Positions 50,079 to 59,164 of a stretch of 64,000 nt of DNA are shown piece by piece. The number at the start of each line of letters is the position of its first letter. Within the stretch, counting starts at the first letter, position 1. The position numbers were made by a program, and so were the translations under genes. A model generated the notes under the pieces. It saw only the letters and a program-made list of their open reading frames with translations. It was not told the origin of the DNA and searched no databases. Source of the DNA: G958295645 sp965242735 (GTDB lineage Bacteria; Gemmatimonadota; Gemmatimonadetes; Longimicrobiales; Gaopeijiaceae); the NCBI GenBank assembly GCA_965242735.1, contig OZ251497.1, positions 558,001 to 622,000 on the forward strand. The letters run 5' to 3'.

Positions 50079-50854
50079 GCACGGCGCGACACGCGGCCAA
50101 GCCGGACTCCGTGGAGGCTCGGGAGCTGACCGCTCGGGGAATCGACCGTGCCCTGCGCTTCCTTGACGAAGTGCGCGCCGATCCGGCAGGGCCGCCGTTG
50201 CCGCCCCGCGAATTGCTCTTCGACAATCGCTACAGCCGGCGGTTCGCCAATGCGCCGACTTTGGAATCCCGCTCGTTCGCGACGCGGCGGGAAGTGGGCG
50301 AGTATCTGTCGCCCCGGCTGGCACCCATTGCGCGCGACATCGTGGACCGCGCATCGTTCTGGTCCTGGCTGGGAATGCTCCATTTCGGCGGCACGGTGCG
50401 CGTCCAGGACGGCGAAGCCAAGCTGTCTCCCTTGAACGAGACGTTCGTGATCGACGGCAGCAGCCCCAAGTCCCGACGAGGGATGCACCGCCACTACTTG
50501 CGAGCCGCGTGGCTCTTGTTCAGGACTCACGGCGAAGAGGCGGCGTTTCTCCTGGACCAAGCCCCGGCCGCCCGGGGAGCCATCGCAAACGAGATTCTCC
50601 AGTCCCAGCGCGTCTTCAGCTCGACTGGGCTTGTCTCGCTGATTCTTCGACTGTACACGCATGGCAACCGGCAACGGCGAGGCTTTCAAATGCGGCCGGG
50701 CGGACTCGCGCACCTGCTTCGCGTCCTCGACCAACTCGAGCGGACGCACGACGTCTACCACATGTCTTCCGACGCCCTGATCTCCATTCTGCCGACTGAG
50801 TTCGATCCGTGGATCAAGTGCGGCACGCAGTCGGGTGCCGCCAGGCGGCCATGA
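50075..50854 (+). CDS. DUF6339-like protein of the coupled defence module
   Basis: The product is 259 residues from ATG 50075, overlapping the preceding stop. The pattern RASFWSWLGMLHFGG, RRGMHRHYLRAAWLLFRTHG, and final LRVLDQLERTHDVYHMSS with ISILPTEFDPW agrees with what I recall of DUF6339, a helical family found beside GHKL ATPases in defence loci. The match is from memory of the pattern, not from a search. Function is unknown. It ends the coupled run 45869-50854; the next gene starts after 165 bases with different base composition. Confidence 0.65.
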   Translation: MSTARHAAKPDSVEARELTARGIDRALRFLDEVRADPAGPPLPPRELLFDNRYSRRFANAPTLESRSFATRREVGEYLSPRLAPIARDIVDRASFWSWLGMLHFGGTVRVQDGEAKLSPLNETFVIDGSSPKSRRGMHRHYLRAAWLLFRTHGEEAAFLLDQAPAARGAIANEILQSQRVFSSTGLVSLILRLYTHGNRQRRGFQMRPGGLAHLLRVLDQLERTHDVYHMSSDALISILPTEFDPWIKCGTQSGAARRP

Positions 50855-50925
50855 GCGCGGCCGCGAGGCGCGTTGCCGCAGCTGACGCGGGCCTGCGTCA
50901 CGGTCGCCACGACCGCTTCTGCCGG

Positions 50926-50954
50926 TGGACATTTCGCGTCTTCCACGGTATCTT
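50926..50954 (+). promoter_or_regulatory. Candidate promoter for the Gabija-like pair
   Basis: TGGACA at 50926-50931 and TATCTT at 50949-50954 are separated by 17 bases, a good sigma-70-type spacing, about 66 bases before the first gene. The 10-mer CGGTATCTTC around the -10 also occurs at 43411, at nearly the same distance upstream of the first WYL gene, though without a good -35 there. Confidence 0.4.
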
Positions 50955-51019
50955 CATGTCGGCTTTCATTTGCCCGTTTCGGATCGTGCACCCGATGCCG
51001 GAAGGAGGGATAAGCCCGA

Positions 51020-52933
51020 ATGCACGTGAGCAGGATTGAAATTCGGAACTTTCGCTCGATACGGCACCTCGCCGTCGACCTGGGCGACACTACGGTGTTC
51101 GTAGGTCCCAACAACGCCGGCAAGACCGCCATTCTGGATGCGCTCCGACTTGCGTTGACGCGGCGCTGGGGACAGCGAGGGACCGGGTTCACGGAATACG
51201 ACATCCATCTTGCGAGCGATGACGACGATCCTAGGAGCTCTCCGGGGCTAAGCATCGAAGTCCACGCTCAGGAATCTGAGTCCGATGAATGGCCCGACGG
51301 AATCTCGGAGGATCTCAACCAGATCGTGCAGATGGACGTGCACACCGGTCTTCGGTCCATCGCCCTGAGGACGCGATGGGCCTGGAATGACCAGAACGGA
51401 GCGTTCGAATCGACGTGGGAGTTTCTCAACGCAGCACGAGATCCGCTCACGGGACGAGGCGCGCGCCGCGTCAACCTGGAACGCTTCTGGCGCTACTTGC
51501 CGGTGTTCTACTTGAGTGCATTGCGCGACGTGGGCGACGAGTTCTCGCCGCGTTCGCAGTTTTGGGGACGGTTGCTCAAGGCGTTGGAGATACCAGCCGG
51601 CCTGGAATCGAAAGCTCTTCGTGTGCTCGATCTACTCAACAGCCGCTTGCTGAAGGCTGATCCGCGCCTTAACCAAATTGCTGGGACCTTGGCCGGCGCC
51701 ACCCGAATCGCAACACGTGATCGCGAAGCCGGACTAAGGCTTCGCATGGTCCCGCTGAAGATGCGCGATCTTCTCGCGAGAACGGAGATCATCTTGCGCA
51801 ACGAACCCGATTCTCCATGGTTGCCGCTTCTGCATCAAGGTCAGGGTATCCAAAGCCTTTCGGTGATTTTTCTGTTCCAGGCGTTCATTGAGCATCTCGT
51901 GCGCGAGTTGTATGAAAAAGACAGTGAACCAGTTCTCGCCCTAGAAGAACCGGAGACGCATCTGCATCCACAGGCAGCCCGTACCCTATGGGATCATGTT
52001 CGCGCACTGCCTGGTCAGAAGATCGTCACCACTCACTCGCCATATTTCGTTCAGCACGTGCCGTTCCGTGATTTGCGTCTTGTTCGCCTTACACGTGAAG
52101 GAACCACGGTGAAGTCGTTACCTGCGTGTTTTTCTGCTTCCTTTCCTGTCTTGGAGGGCCTCGATGACGTGGTGGCTCAATCGGATGGACTTCTGAGTCA
52201 CGACGCGGTATCTGAAACCCTTACGGTCGCTGGCGCACTCCGCAAGGAAACGTATCGGGCCCTTCTCATGTGTTGCGGAGAGCATGAACGACGGGCTGAA
52301 TTGGAGAGTACCTTGAAGGATCTTCGGGATCAATCGTTCCTCCACATTCGCGATGACGAGCTTCGTTCGATGGAGACGTTCGCTCGGCGGATGCGCGGAG
52401 AGATATTCTTTGCCGATCGGTGGTTGATTGTTGAGGGACAGGCCGACTACTTGATCGTTCACGCCTTGGCGGAGGCGATGAGTTTCGACCTAGATTCACG
52501 CGGCGTGTCTGTGATTGATGCCCAGAACAACGGCGATCCTGTCGCGTTTGCGGCGCTGGCGCGAGCGTTCGATATCCCCTGGCTTGCGGTATTCGACGGA
52601 GATGAGGGCGGGCAGGCCTGCGTTCTCAGGATCGGCAAGCGTGGTTTTTCCGATGAAGAAGTCAATTATCGTTGCAGGAGCCATCCAAACGGCGACTTGG
52701 AAGCACAGTTGGTGGCTGATGGGCTCGGTCACATATTGCGAGACATCTTAGCAGAAATGGATAATCATGATGCACCTCATTTCACGGACGAGATGCTCCG
52801 GGAAAAACTAAGGAAACAGAAGACGGCCTACGCCGGACGTCTTGCGTCACGCTTGCGTTCCGATTCGAATCTTGCGAAACTGGCGCCCGAGGCATTCCGA
52901 GCCACGATCAAGGAACTGTCTGGAACCGCGTGA
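51020..52933 (+). CDS. gajA: OLD-family ATP-dependent nuclease, Gabija GajA-like
   Basis: This 637-residue protein has an ABC-type ATPase with an N-terminal RIEIRNFRSIRHLAVDL, Walker A VGPNNAGKT (28-36), signature QGIQSLSV, Walker B LALEEPETHLHPQA (about 307-320) and switch TTHSPYF. A C-terminal TOPRIM nuclease follows, with FADRWLIVEGQADYLIV (Glu about 472) and LAVFDGDEGG (Asp pair about 523-525). This is the GajA plan, slightly longer than usual. It is coupled by overlap to a UvrD-type helicase, completing the Gabija pair. Codon use and base composition are visibly more AT-rich than in the flanking genes, a sign of separate transfer. GajA cleaves DNA when nucleotide pools fall during phage infection. 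Confidence 0.8.
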   Translation: MHVSRIEIRNFRSIRHLAVDLGDTTVFVGPNNAGKTAILDALRLALTRRWGQRGTGFTEYDIHLASDDDDPRSSPGLSIEVHAQESESDEWPDGISEDLNQIVQMDVHTGLRSIALRTRWAWNDQNGAFESTWEFLNAARDPLTGRGARRVNLERFWRYLPVFYLSALRDVGDEFSPRSQFWGRLLKALEIPAGLESKALRVLDLLNSRLLKADPRLNQIAGTLAGATRIATRDREAGLRLRMVPLKMRDLLARTEIILRNEPDSPWLPLLHQGQGIQSLSVIFLFQAFIEHLVRELYEKDSEPVLALEEPETHLHPQAARTLWDHVRALPGQKIVTTHSPYFVQHVPFRDLRLVRLTREGTTVKSLPACFSASFPVLEGLDDVVAQSDGLLSHDAVSETLTVAGALRKETYRALLMCCGEHERRAELESTLKDLRDQSFLHIRDDELRSMETFARRMRGEIFFADRWLIVEGQADYLIVHALAEAMSFDLDSRGVSVIDAQNNGDPVAFAALARAFDIPWLAVFDGDEGGQACVLRIGKRGFSDEEVNYRCRSHPNGDLEAQLVADGLGHILRDILAEMDNHDAPHFTDEMLREKLRKQKTAYAGRLASRLRSDSNLAKLAPEAFRATIKELSGTA

Positions 52934-54879
52934 TGGCAAACTCACTGGAAGCATCTTTGGCCCAGTTGACCGACGTGCAAAAGCAAGCCGTCGATTGGGA
53001 AGGTGGATCACTACTCGTGCTCGCTGGCCCCGGATCCGGAAAGACCCGAGTGCTGACTTGTCGAATCGCCCGTTTGCTGGATGCATCGGCGGATCGACGA
53101 TTTCGTATTCTGGCTTTGACATTTACCAACAAGGCGGCGAACGAGATGACGACCCGGGTAGGTGCCCTCGTTCCGGGGCTAGAGGGACGTGCAAACATAG
53201 TAACGTTTCACGCCTTTTGTGCGCAGGTACTCAGGCAGCATGGCGTACATTTGGGAATCAAGCCCGATTTCTCGATCTACTCGCACACGCAGGATCGGCG
53301 GGCGGTATTGGAAGACGCGCTCAACGGAGATGAGAGATGGAGCTGGGGTAGGGGACACCCTCGACTTCTTCCATGGATCGATTATCTCAAGAGTCGGCTT
53401 GTGGTGCCCGAGTCAGCAGAACGACATATCCGGGCCATGAGAGAACCAGTAGCCGAGAACGCAAGTCGCATCGCTCGAGCCTATCGTCGATACGAGCGTG
53501 AGCTTCGTGGCATTAACGCGCTCGACTTCAACTCTCTCATTTTGGATGCATACCGGTTGTTTTCGTATCCTGCGATGGTTCGCCAATACCGAAAGACATA
53601 CCGCTACTGGTTGTTTGACGAATTTCAAGACACTACGGGTGCCCAATACAAACTGTTGCGCCGGATGGCTGGTCAAGAATTTGGCGAAATATTCGCGGTG
53701 GCAGATGACGATCAGACAATCTTTGAGTGGAACGGAGCAAACGTTCATAGAATCGGCGCACTCGTCAAGGATTTCTCGTGTCATGTGGTGCAGTTGCCAA
53801 CGAACTTTCGATGTCCGTCACGCATCGTCGAGGCCGCGAACCGCCTTGTAGTGTACAATGCACGTAGAATCGCATCGAAACGTCCAGCTACGCCGGCATT
53901 GACGGCGGACGGATCGCCGGTCTTGGGCGAAGGTCAGATTATATGTCGGAAATTCAGCACGAGCGAAGAGGAAGTTGTCAGCATTGCAAGCGAAATCGAG
54001 GGCTTGGATGTTGCCGCCCGGAGCCAGACCGCGATACTGGCGAGAACGCGGTTTCTACTTGAGGCCATGCGGGATGCCCTGGCAAGTAACGACGTGTCCG
54101 CAAGGATTGCGATGCGGCGCGGCGATTTCATGTCTCCCGAAATGCGTTGGTTTGTGGCCTGCCTCAAGCAGATCGCGCGTCCGCTGGACCGGCGCAACAT
54201 GGCGGTGCTGATCGACATATTTGGCAGGTTTGCGCCATCGCCGTTGGATTGGGGCAGGCTCGTATCGCGATCGGAGTCGGACAAGGTCACCTTCCTGAAG
54301 GTGTGGACGGATGCGGTGCGGGAGGCGGAGATGCCGGATGCGCTCAGGGAAATGGTGGACGTAATCGCCGAGCTTTCCGTCGGCAATGTCAAGCTTGCGC
54401 CCGCCATCGGGCAGATTATCGCGTACTTTGAAGAGAGCGATCCGGACGACGACCTCAAAGACGACCTGAGCGCATGGGCGAGGATTCGGCGTGAGATCGG
54501 AGAGACCCACGGCCTAGCGTCACTCGATCGGTTATTGCAGGAACTGGAGCTGCGCTCGAAGGAACCGGTGGCGTCGCCGGGGACGGTGACGCTGACAACC
54601 ATTCACGGGGCGAAGGGTCTGGAATTCGAGACTGTTTACCTGATAGGCATGGCGGAAGAGATTCTGCCGTCATGGCACAGCTTGCAGAAGGGCAACGGCA
54701 GCGCCGCACTGGAAGAGGAACGCCGCGGGTGCTTTGTGGCCGTCACGCGGACTGGCAAGCGTCTCATCCTGTCGCGGGCTGAGCACTACCGAGGACGGCC
54801 GAAGCCGCCGTCGCGGTTTCTGGAAGAGATGGGTCTTGTCGGCAACGACTTGGGAGAGAACGGTCAGGGGCGACCGTGA
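52933..54879 (+). CDS. gajB: UvrD/Rep-like superfamily 1 helicase, Gabija GajB-like
   Basis: The product is 648 residues from ATG 52933, immediately coupled to the nuclease gene. SF1A motifs are complete: Q-motif and motif I (LTDVQKQAVDWEGG, AGPGSGKT), Ia (LTFTNKAANEM), II (WLFDEFQDTT, about 225-234), III (VADDDQTIFEWNGA), IV (LPTNFRCPSRIVEAAN), V (TLTTIHGAKGLEFETVYLIG) and VI (FVAVTRTGKRL). GajB is thought to sense or process DNA ends and support GajA. It is longer than the roughly 500-residue reference GajB, so a related UvrD partner cannot be excluded. The last part of the gene returns to the higher GC of the island. Confidence 0.8.
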   Translation: MANSLEASLAQLTDVQKQAVDWEGGSLLVLAGPGSGKTRVLTCRIARLLDASADRRFRILALTFTNKAANEMTTRVGALVPGLEGRANIVTFHAFCAQVLRQHGVHLGIKPDFSIYSHTQDRRAVLEDALNGDERWSWGRGHPRLLPWIDYLKSRLVVPESAERHIRAMREPVAENASRIARAYRRYERELRGINALDFNSLILDAYRLFSYPAMVRQYRKTYRYWLFDEFQDTTGAQYKLLRRMAGQEFGEIFAVADDDQTIFEWNGANVHRIGALVKDFSCHVVQLPTNFRCPSRIVEAANRLVVYNARRIASKRPATPALTADGSPVLGEGQIICRKFSTSEEEVVSIASEIEGLDVAARSQTAILARTRFLLEAMRDALASNDVSARIAMRRGDFMSPEMRWFVACLKQIARPLDRRNMAVLIDIFGRFAPSPLDWGRLVSRSESDKVTFLKVWTDAVREAEMPDALREMVDVIAELSVGNVKLAPAIGQIIAYFEESDPDDDLKDDLSAWARIRREIGETHGLASLDRLLQELELRSKEPVASPGTVTLTTIHGAKGLEFETVYLIGMAEEILPSWHSLQKGNGSAALEEERRGCFVAVTRTGKRLILSRAEHYRGRPKPPSRFLEEMGLVGNDLGENGQGRP

Positions 54880-54960
54880 ACCGACGGTGCCGGACCGTGT
54901 GTCGCAGGCTCGCTTTTGTCCGTAGTGTCTCGCGACCCGACGGCCGTGACGTTGTGAGTC

Positions 54961-57900
54961 GTGGGTCGGCATCGTCCGCCGGGGGAACTGTTGGACTTCC
55001 TCGCTGACTTGGCCCGGCGGCCCTGGTCGCCGGACCCGCGTCTTGGCTCTTCGGCCGCCGGTCTCTTCGTCGGGCCGGGCGACCACGGCCTCGAGGTCGT
55101 TGCCGCCCGTGCGCCCACCGTCCCGTCGCGATTGGCCATGGCCGGCACCCACAAGAGTCGGCGAGCAGGACGTGCCGCTCCCGTGCTCCTGGTCGTGCTG
55201 CATCCCGAAGGCGCCGCTCTCTGCGGCCCTGCCGGCGAGAAGCCTGCCGTCCGACTTCGCTTGAACGCCGTGCGGATCGAGCGGATTTGCCGCGAGGCCC
55301 TGGCACAACCGGACCGCCACTCGGCTCTGCGCTTCCTGTCGCAGGCCCTGCCGTCGCTGGATACCGATCTGCCGGGCCTCCACAACGAGGGCCTGCTGGC
55401 TCTTCACAACCTTCGTTACGGCGTTCGCAACCGAGCCGACTGGACCGCCGCCGGTTACAAGGCGAAGAAGGCGGTCGGGGCTCGCGGGCGCGAGCTTCTG
55501 GACGCGCTGGGCTTCCACATCGCCCCGCTGGACAACCTGACGCACCTCCTCACGAGCGGAGACGACGGCCAGCGACGGACGGCCTTGGCCGTTCTCTTGC
55601 GCGACCGCGAGTCCGCCGAAGCCGGCAGTCCGCGCTTCAACAGCCTGTCGCCAGTCACCTACGCGCTCAAGAAGGCCGACGACGAGAACCTGTCCTGGGT
55701 GGTGATGGTCCAAGGCCGTCGCGTGCGCCTCTACTCGACGGCCACCGATCGAGGGGTCGGCAGGCGCGGCCGCACCGAGACCTACGTGGAGTGCCAAACG
55801 CCCCTGTTGGCCGACTCCGACTTGGCGTACCTGTGGCTGATCTTCTCGGCCGAAGCGCTGGTGCCGGACGGCAGCTTGGACCAAATCCTCAAAGAGTCTC
55901 GGCGCTTCGCCGGCGACTTGGCCGAGCGGTTGCGCGAACGCATCTACGACCAAGTGGTGCCCAAGCTCGCCCGGGGCATCGCGGACGCGAGGCGGCTCGA
56001 CTCCGCCACGGGACCGGAGCTGGCCCGCACGTACGACATGGCTCTGACGGTGCTGTTTCGCCTTCTCTTCATCGCATACGCAGAGGATTGCGACCTGCTG
56101 CCCTATCGAACCAACGACGCCTACCGTCGCCGGTCGCTCAAGCAGAAGGCGCAGGAGCTGGCCAAGCAGGCGCAAGACCACACGCCCATGGCTCCGGGCG
56201 ACGCTCACTGGCAGGAAGTGGCCCGCCTCTGCGACGCGGTGGCCGCCGGAAACCCTGAGTGGGGCGTGCCCGAATACGACGGCGCGCTCTTCTCCAACGA
56301 TCCCGAGGTGTCGGAGGTAGGTGCGGAACTCGCCCGCGTCTCGCTGCCCAACGAATCCTTCGAGCCCGCTCTGCGTCACCTCCTGATCATCGAGACGGAC
56401 GAGGGCGCGCTTGGGCCGGTGGACTTCAGATCGCTGGGCGTGCGCGAGTTCGGCACGATATACGAGGGCCTGCTGGAGTCCGAGCTGGCCGTTGCAACCG
56501 AGGACTTGGCGGTGGACGCCAAGGGCACCTACGTGCCGGCCAAGCCCAATGCGCAAGTAGTCGTCCGAAGGGGAGAAACCTACCTGCACAACCGTTCCGG
56601 CGTTCGCAAGTTCACGGGCAGCTACTACACGAAGCCCTTCGCCGTGGAGCACTTGCTGGACCAGGCGCTGGCGCCCGCGCTGAAGGACCACTTCCGGCGG
56701 CTGGACGCCATGGACGACGCCACCGCCGCCGAGAGGTTCTTCGACTTCCGAGTCGCCGACATCGCCATGGGATCGGGTCACTTCCTGGTCGGCGCCATCG
56801 ATCGAATCGAGAAGGGCATGGCCGACTTCCTGGTCGGTCGCGACCTGCCCGGCGTGCGCAACGAACTGGCTGACCTTCGCCAAGCCGCGCGGGCGGCATT
56901 GGACGACGATGCGGGGCATGCGTCGTTGATCGAAGACGGCCAGCTGTTGCGCCGCTTGATTGCCCGGCGGTGCATCTACGGCGTGGACCTGAACAACATT
57001 TCCGTCCAGCTGGCCCGCTTGGCCGTGTGGATTCACACGTTCGTGCCCGGTCTCCCGCTCTCGTTTCTCGACCGCAACTTGGTTCGCGGCAATTCTCTGG
57101 TCGGCATCGGAACGCTGGACGACGTCAAGGCCAAGCTCGGTGCCGCCAACCTCCCGCTGTTCCCGTGCGACCCCGAGTCGTTGCTCGGCAAGGCCGCCAA
57201 GCCGTTGCGTCGGCTGGCCAACCTGAACGACGCCACGGTCGCCGAAGTGCGCCAGGCGCGGGAGGCGCAAAAGGAGGCCACCGAAGCGGTGGCAACAACC
57301 AAGGCGCTGTGCGATCTGCTTACCGCCCGACGGATCTCCGACCAGGCCATGATCAAGGATTTTCAGTTCCAGGAATGGGAGCGCCGTAGCGAGAACTTGG
57401 AAGCGGTGCACGAGGCGGCCGAGGCGGCGCAAGAGCTGTCCAGCCTCGCCGCGTTGCACTTCCCGGTGAGTTTCCCGGAAGTCTTCCTGCGCGACCGCTC
57501 GGGCTTCGACGTGATTATGGGCAACCCGCCATGGAAGAAGCCGAAGGTGGAGGAGCACGGATTCTGGGCGCGACACTTCCCCGGGCTGCGCGGCATGTCC
57601 CAACGCGACCAGGAGGCCGAGAAGGCGAGGTTCCGTCGGGAGCGCGCCGACTTGGTCGAGGCATTGGACGCCGAGATCAAGGAAAACGACGACGTCCGAC
57701 GGGCGTTGCTTGGGGGAGACTTCCCCGGCATGGGAACCGGCGACGCCGACGTGTACAAGGCGTTCTGCTGGCGATTCTGGCGGCTGACAGCCGAGGATCG
57801 CGGAAGGATCGGCGTCGTGCTGCCGAGGAGCGCGTTGCAGGCCAAGGGTTCGCAGGATTTTCGGAAGGCCGTGTTTGGGGGAGGAACCAGCATGGATGTC

Positions 57901-58362
57901 ACAATGTTGCTGAACAACAACGGCTGGGCATTCTCGGAAATACATCCTCAGTATACGATTGGTCTTGTCGCCATAGTCCGCCGGGACGATGATGAGGATT
58001 CTCGACTCCGAATGAGAGGACCTTACGCTGACCGCGAAGCCTTCGGGATTGGCGTGGTGCGGGAGCCGCTGGTGTTCTACAAGGACGACATCGACAAATG
58101 GAACGATTCTGCGTCATTGCCCTTGCTACCGACGGATGAATCGGCGAGCGTGTTCAATACAATGTCTACTGCGCCGCGTCTCGACACACATGAAGATACT
58201 AATGTAAACGGGGGGGGGGGGGGGGCAGGCAAGGGCTGGCGCGCTCGTCCCGATCGCGAGATGGACGCCACGAACCAGAAGCACTTCATGGTGTTCGAGA
58301 AGCCGTCCGATGGCGTGCCCGACCGATCACGGACCTCCACGCGACGGCCCAAAAGGCGATGA
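54961..58362 (+). CDS. Eco57I/PglX-like N6-adenine methyltransferase, N-terminal and catalytic part
   Basis: The frame is 1,133 residues from GTG 54961. After a 500-residue helical N-terminal region comes the catalytic domain with motif I VADIAMGSGHFLVGAI (about 597-612) and motif IV VIMGNPPWKK (about 850-859), so it should methylate adenine N6. The arrangement is that of large Eco57I/type IIG or BREX PglX-like enzymes, in which the following C-terminal region recognises the target. After WRARPDREMDATNQKHFMVF the frame degenerates and stops at 58362, while the expected continuation lies in another frame from about 58325. A 16-G tract lies at 58210-58225. The enzyme is therefore interrupted as sequenced. 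No separate nuclease motif is evident. Confidence 0.75.
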   Translation: MGRHRPPGELLDFLADLARRPWSPDPRLGSSAAGLFVGPGDHGLEVVAARAPTVPSRLAMAGTHKSRRAGRAAPVLLVVLHPEGAALCGPAGEKPAVRLRLNAVRIERICREALAQPDRHSALRFLSQALPSLDTDLPGLHNEGLLALHNLRYGVRNRADWTAAGYKAKKAVGARGRELLDALGFHIAPLDNLTHLLTSGDDGQRRTALAVLLRDRESAEAGSPRFNSLSPVTYALKKADDENLSWVVMVQGRRVRLYSTATDRGVGRRGRTETYVECQTPLLADSDLAYLWLIFSAEALVPDGSLDQILKESRRFAGDLAERLRERIYDQVVPKLARGIADARRLDSATGPELARTYDMALTVLFRLLFIAYAEDCDLLPYRTNDAYRRRSLKQKAQELAKQAQDHTPMAPGDAHWQEVARLCDAVAAGNPEWGVPEYDGALFSNDPEVSEVGAELARVSLPNESFEPALRHLLIIETDEGALGPVDFRSLGVREFGTIYEGLLESELAVATEDLAVDAKGTYVPAKPNAQVVVRRGETYLHNRSGVRKFTGSYYTKPFAVEHLLDQALAPALKDHFRRLDAMDDATAAERFFDFRVADIAMGSGHFLVGAIDRIEKGMADFLVGRDLPGVRNELADLRQAARAALDDDAGHASLIEDGQLLRRLIARRCIYGVDLNNISVQLARLAVWIHTFVPGLPLSFLDRNLVRGNSLVGIGTLDDVKAKLGAANLPLFPCDPESLLGKAAKPLRRLANLNDATVAEVRQAREAQKEATEAVATTKALCDLLTARRISDQAMIKDFQFQEWERRSENLEAVHEAAEAAQELSSLAALHFPVSFPEVFLRDRSGFDVIMGNPPWKKPKVEEHGFWARHFPGLRGMSQRDQEAEKARFRRERADLVEALDAEIKENDDVRRALLGGDFPGMGTGDADVYKAFCWRFWRLTAEDRGRIGVVLPRSALQAKGSQDFRKAVFGGGTSMDVTMLLNNNGWAFSEIHPQYTIGLVAIVRRDDDEDSRLRMRGPYADREAFGIGVVREPLVFYKDDIDKWNDSASLPLLPTDESASVFNTMSTAPRLDTHEDTNVNGGGGGAGKGWRARPDREMDATNQKHFMVFEKPSDGVPDRSRTSTRRPKRR
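58210..58225 (+). repeat. Poly-G tract (16 G) in the methyltransferase gene
   Basis: A run of 16 G encodes five glycines in the methyltransferase, just before the target-recognition region. The present length keeps the upstream frame open to the conserved WRARP segment. A change of one base would shift the frame. Such tracts drive phase variation in other restriction-modification genes. Confidence 0.85.
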
Positions 58363-59126
58363 TGAGCTTCGAATCGAAGGACGGATACTGGCCTGTGTAC
58401 AAGGGCGCGTCCTTCGATTTATGGAACCCAGACAAGGGCGCGCCCTACGCCTGGGCCAAGCCGGCGCCGGTTCTGGAATGGTTGCAGAAGAAGCGGCTCA
58501 GGTCGGCAAAGAGTCGGCGCGACAGCGCACATAAGGAATTCTCGCTAGACCACCTTCAGGATCAATCGACGCTGCCTGCCTACAGGCCAAGGATTGCGTT
58601 TCGCGACGTGGCGCGCGCAACGGACCAGCGAACCATCATCGCCTGCCTTCTTCCGCCCGAAGTGTTCGTTGTGCACAACGCGCCGTACTTCCTTTGGCAT
58701 CGCGGAGACGAAAAGGACGAGGCATTTCTGCTGGGCGTCTTGTGCTCCATCCCCCTGGACTGGTACGCCCGCCGGTTCGTCGAGACGCACGTCACCTACT
58801 TCGTCATCAATCCCTTCCCGATACCGCGCCCAGGTCGGGACGACCCCCTGTGGCAACGCACCGTCGAAATCGCCGGCCGCCTTGCTTGCCCGGACGACCG
58901 CTTCGCCGCATGGGCCAAGGCCGTCGGCGTAGACTGCGGACCGCTTGCCAAGGACGAGAAGCAGGACCTGATCCATCAGCTCGACGCGCTAGTCGCCCAC
59001 TGCTACGGCCTGACCGACCACCAGCTGGCCCATATCTTCGAGACCTTCCACGAGGGCTGGGACTACGGCGACCGGTTGGAAGCGGTCTTGACGCACTTTC
59101 GCAATCCGCCCGGCGGGTTACCTTAA
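58359..59126 (+). pseudogene. C-terminal target-recognition part of the methyltransferase, out of frame
   Basis: The frame (from about 58325; first ATG 58359) encodes DGYWPVYKGASFDLWNPDKG, RIAFRDVARATDQRTIIACL, YFVINPFPIPRP and a helical end. This is the usual C-terminal portion of Eco57I-type methyltransferases, including the TRD. It continues directly from the catalytic part but in another frame, so one frameshift between about 58310 and 58340 separates them. It could be expressed as a separate subunit from ATG 58359, restored by frameshifting or tract change, or be a sequencing artefact. Confidence 0.7.
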
Positions 59127-59164
59127 GCCTCGATCAAGCCCATCGCCTGCCCGAGCCCAGCAAG

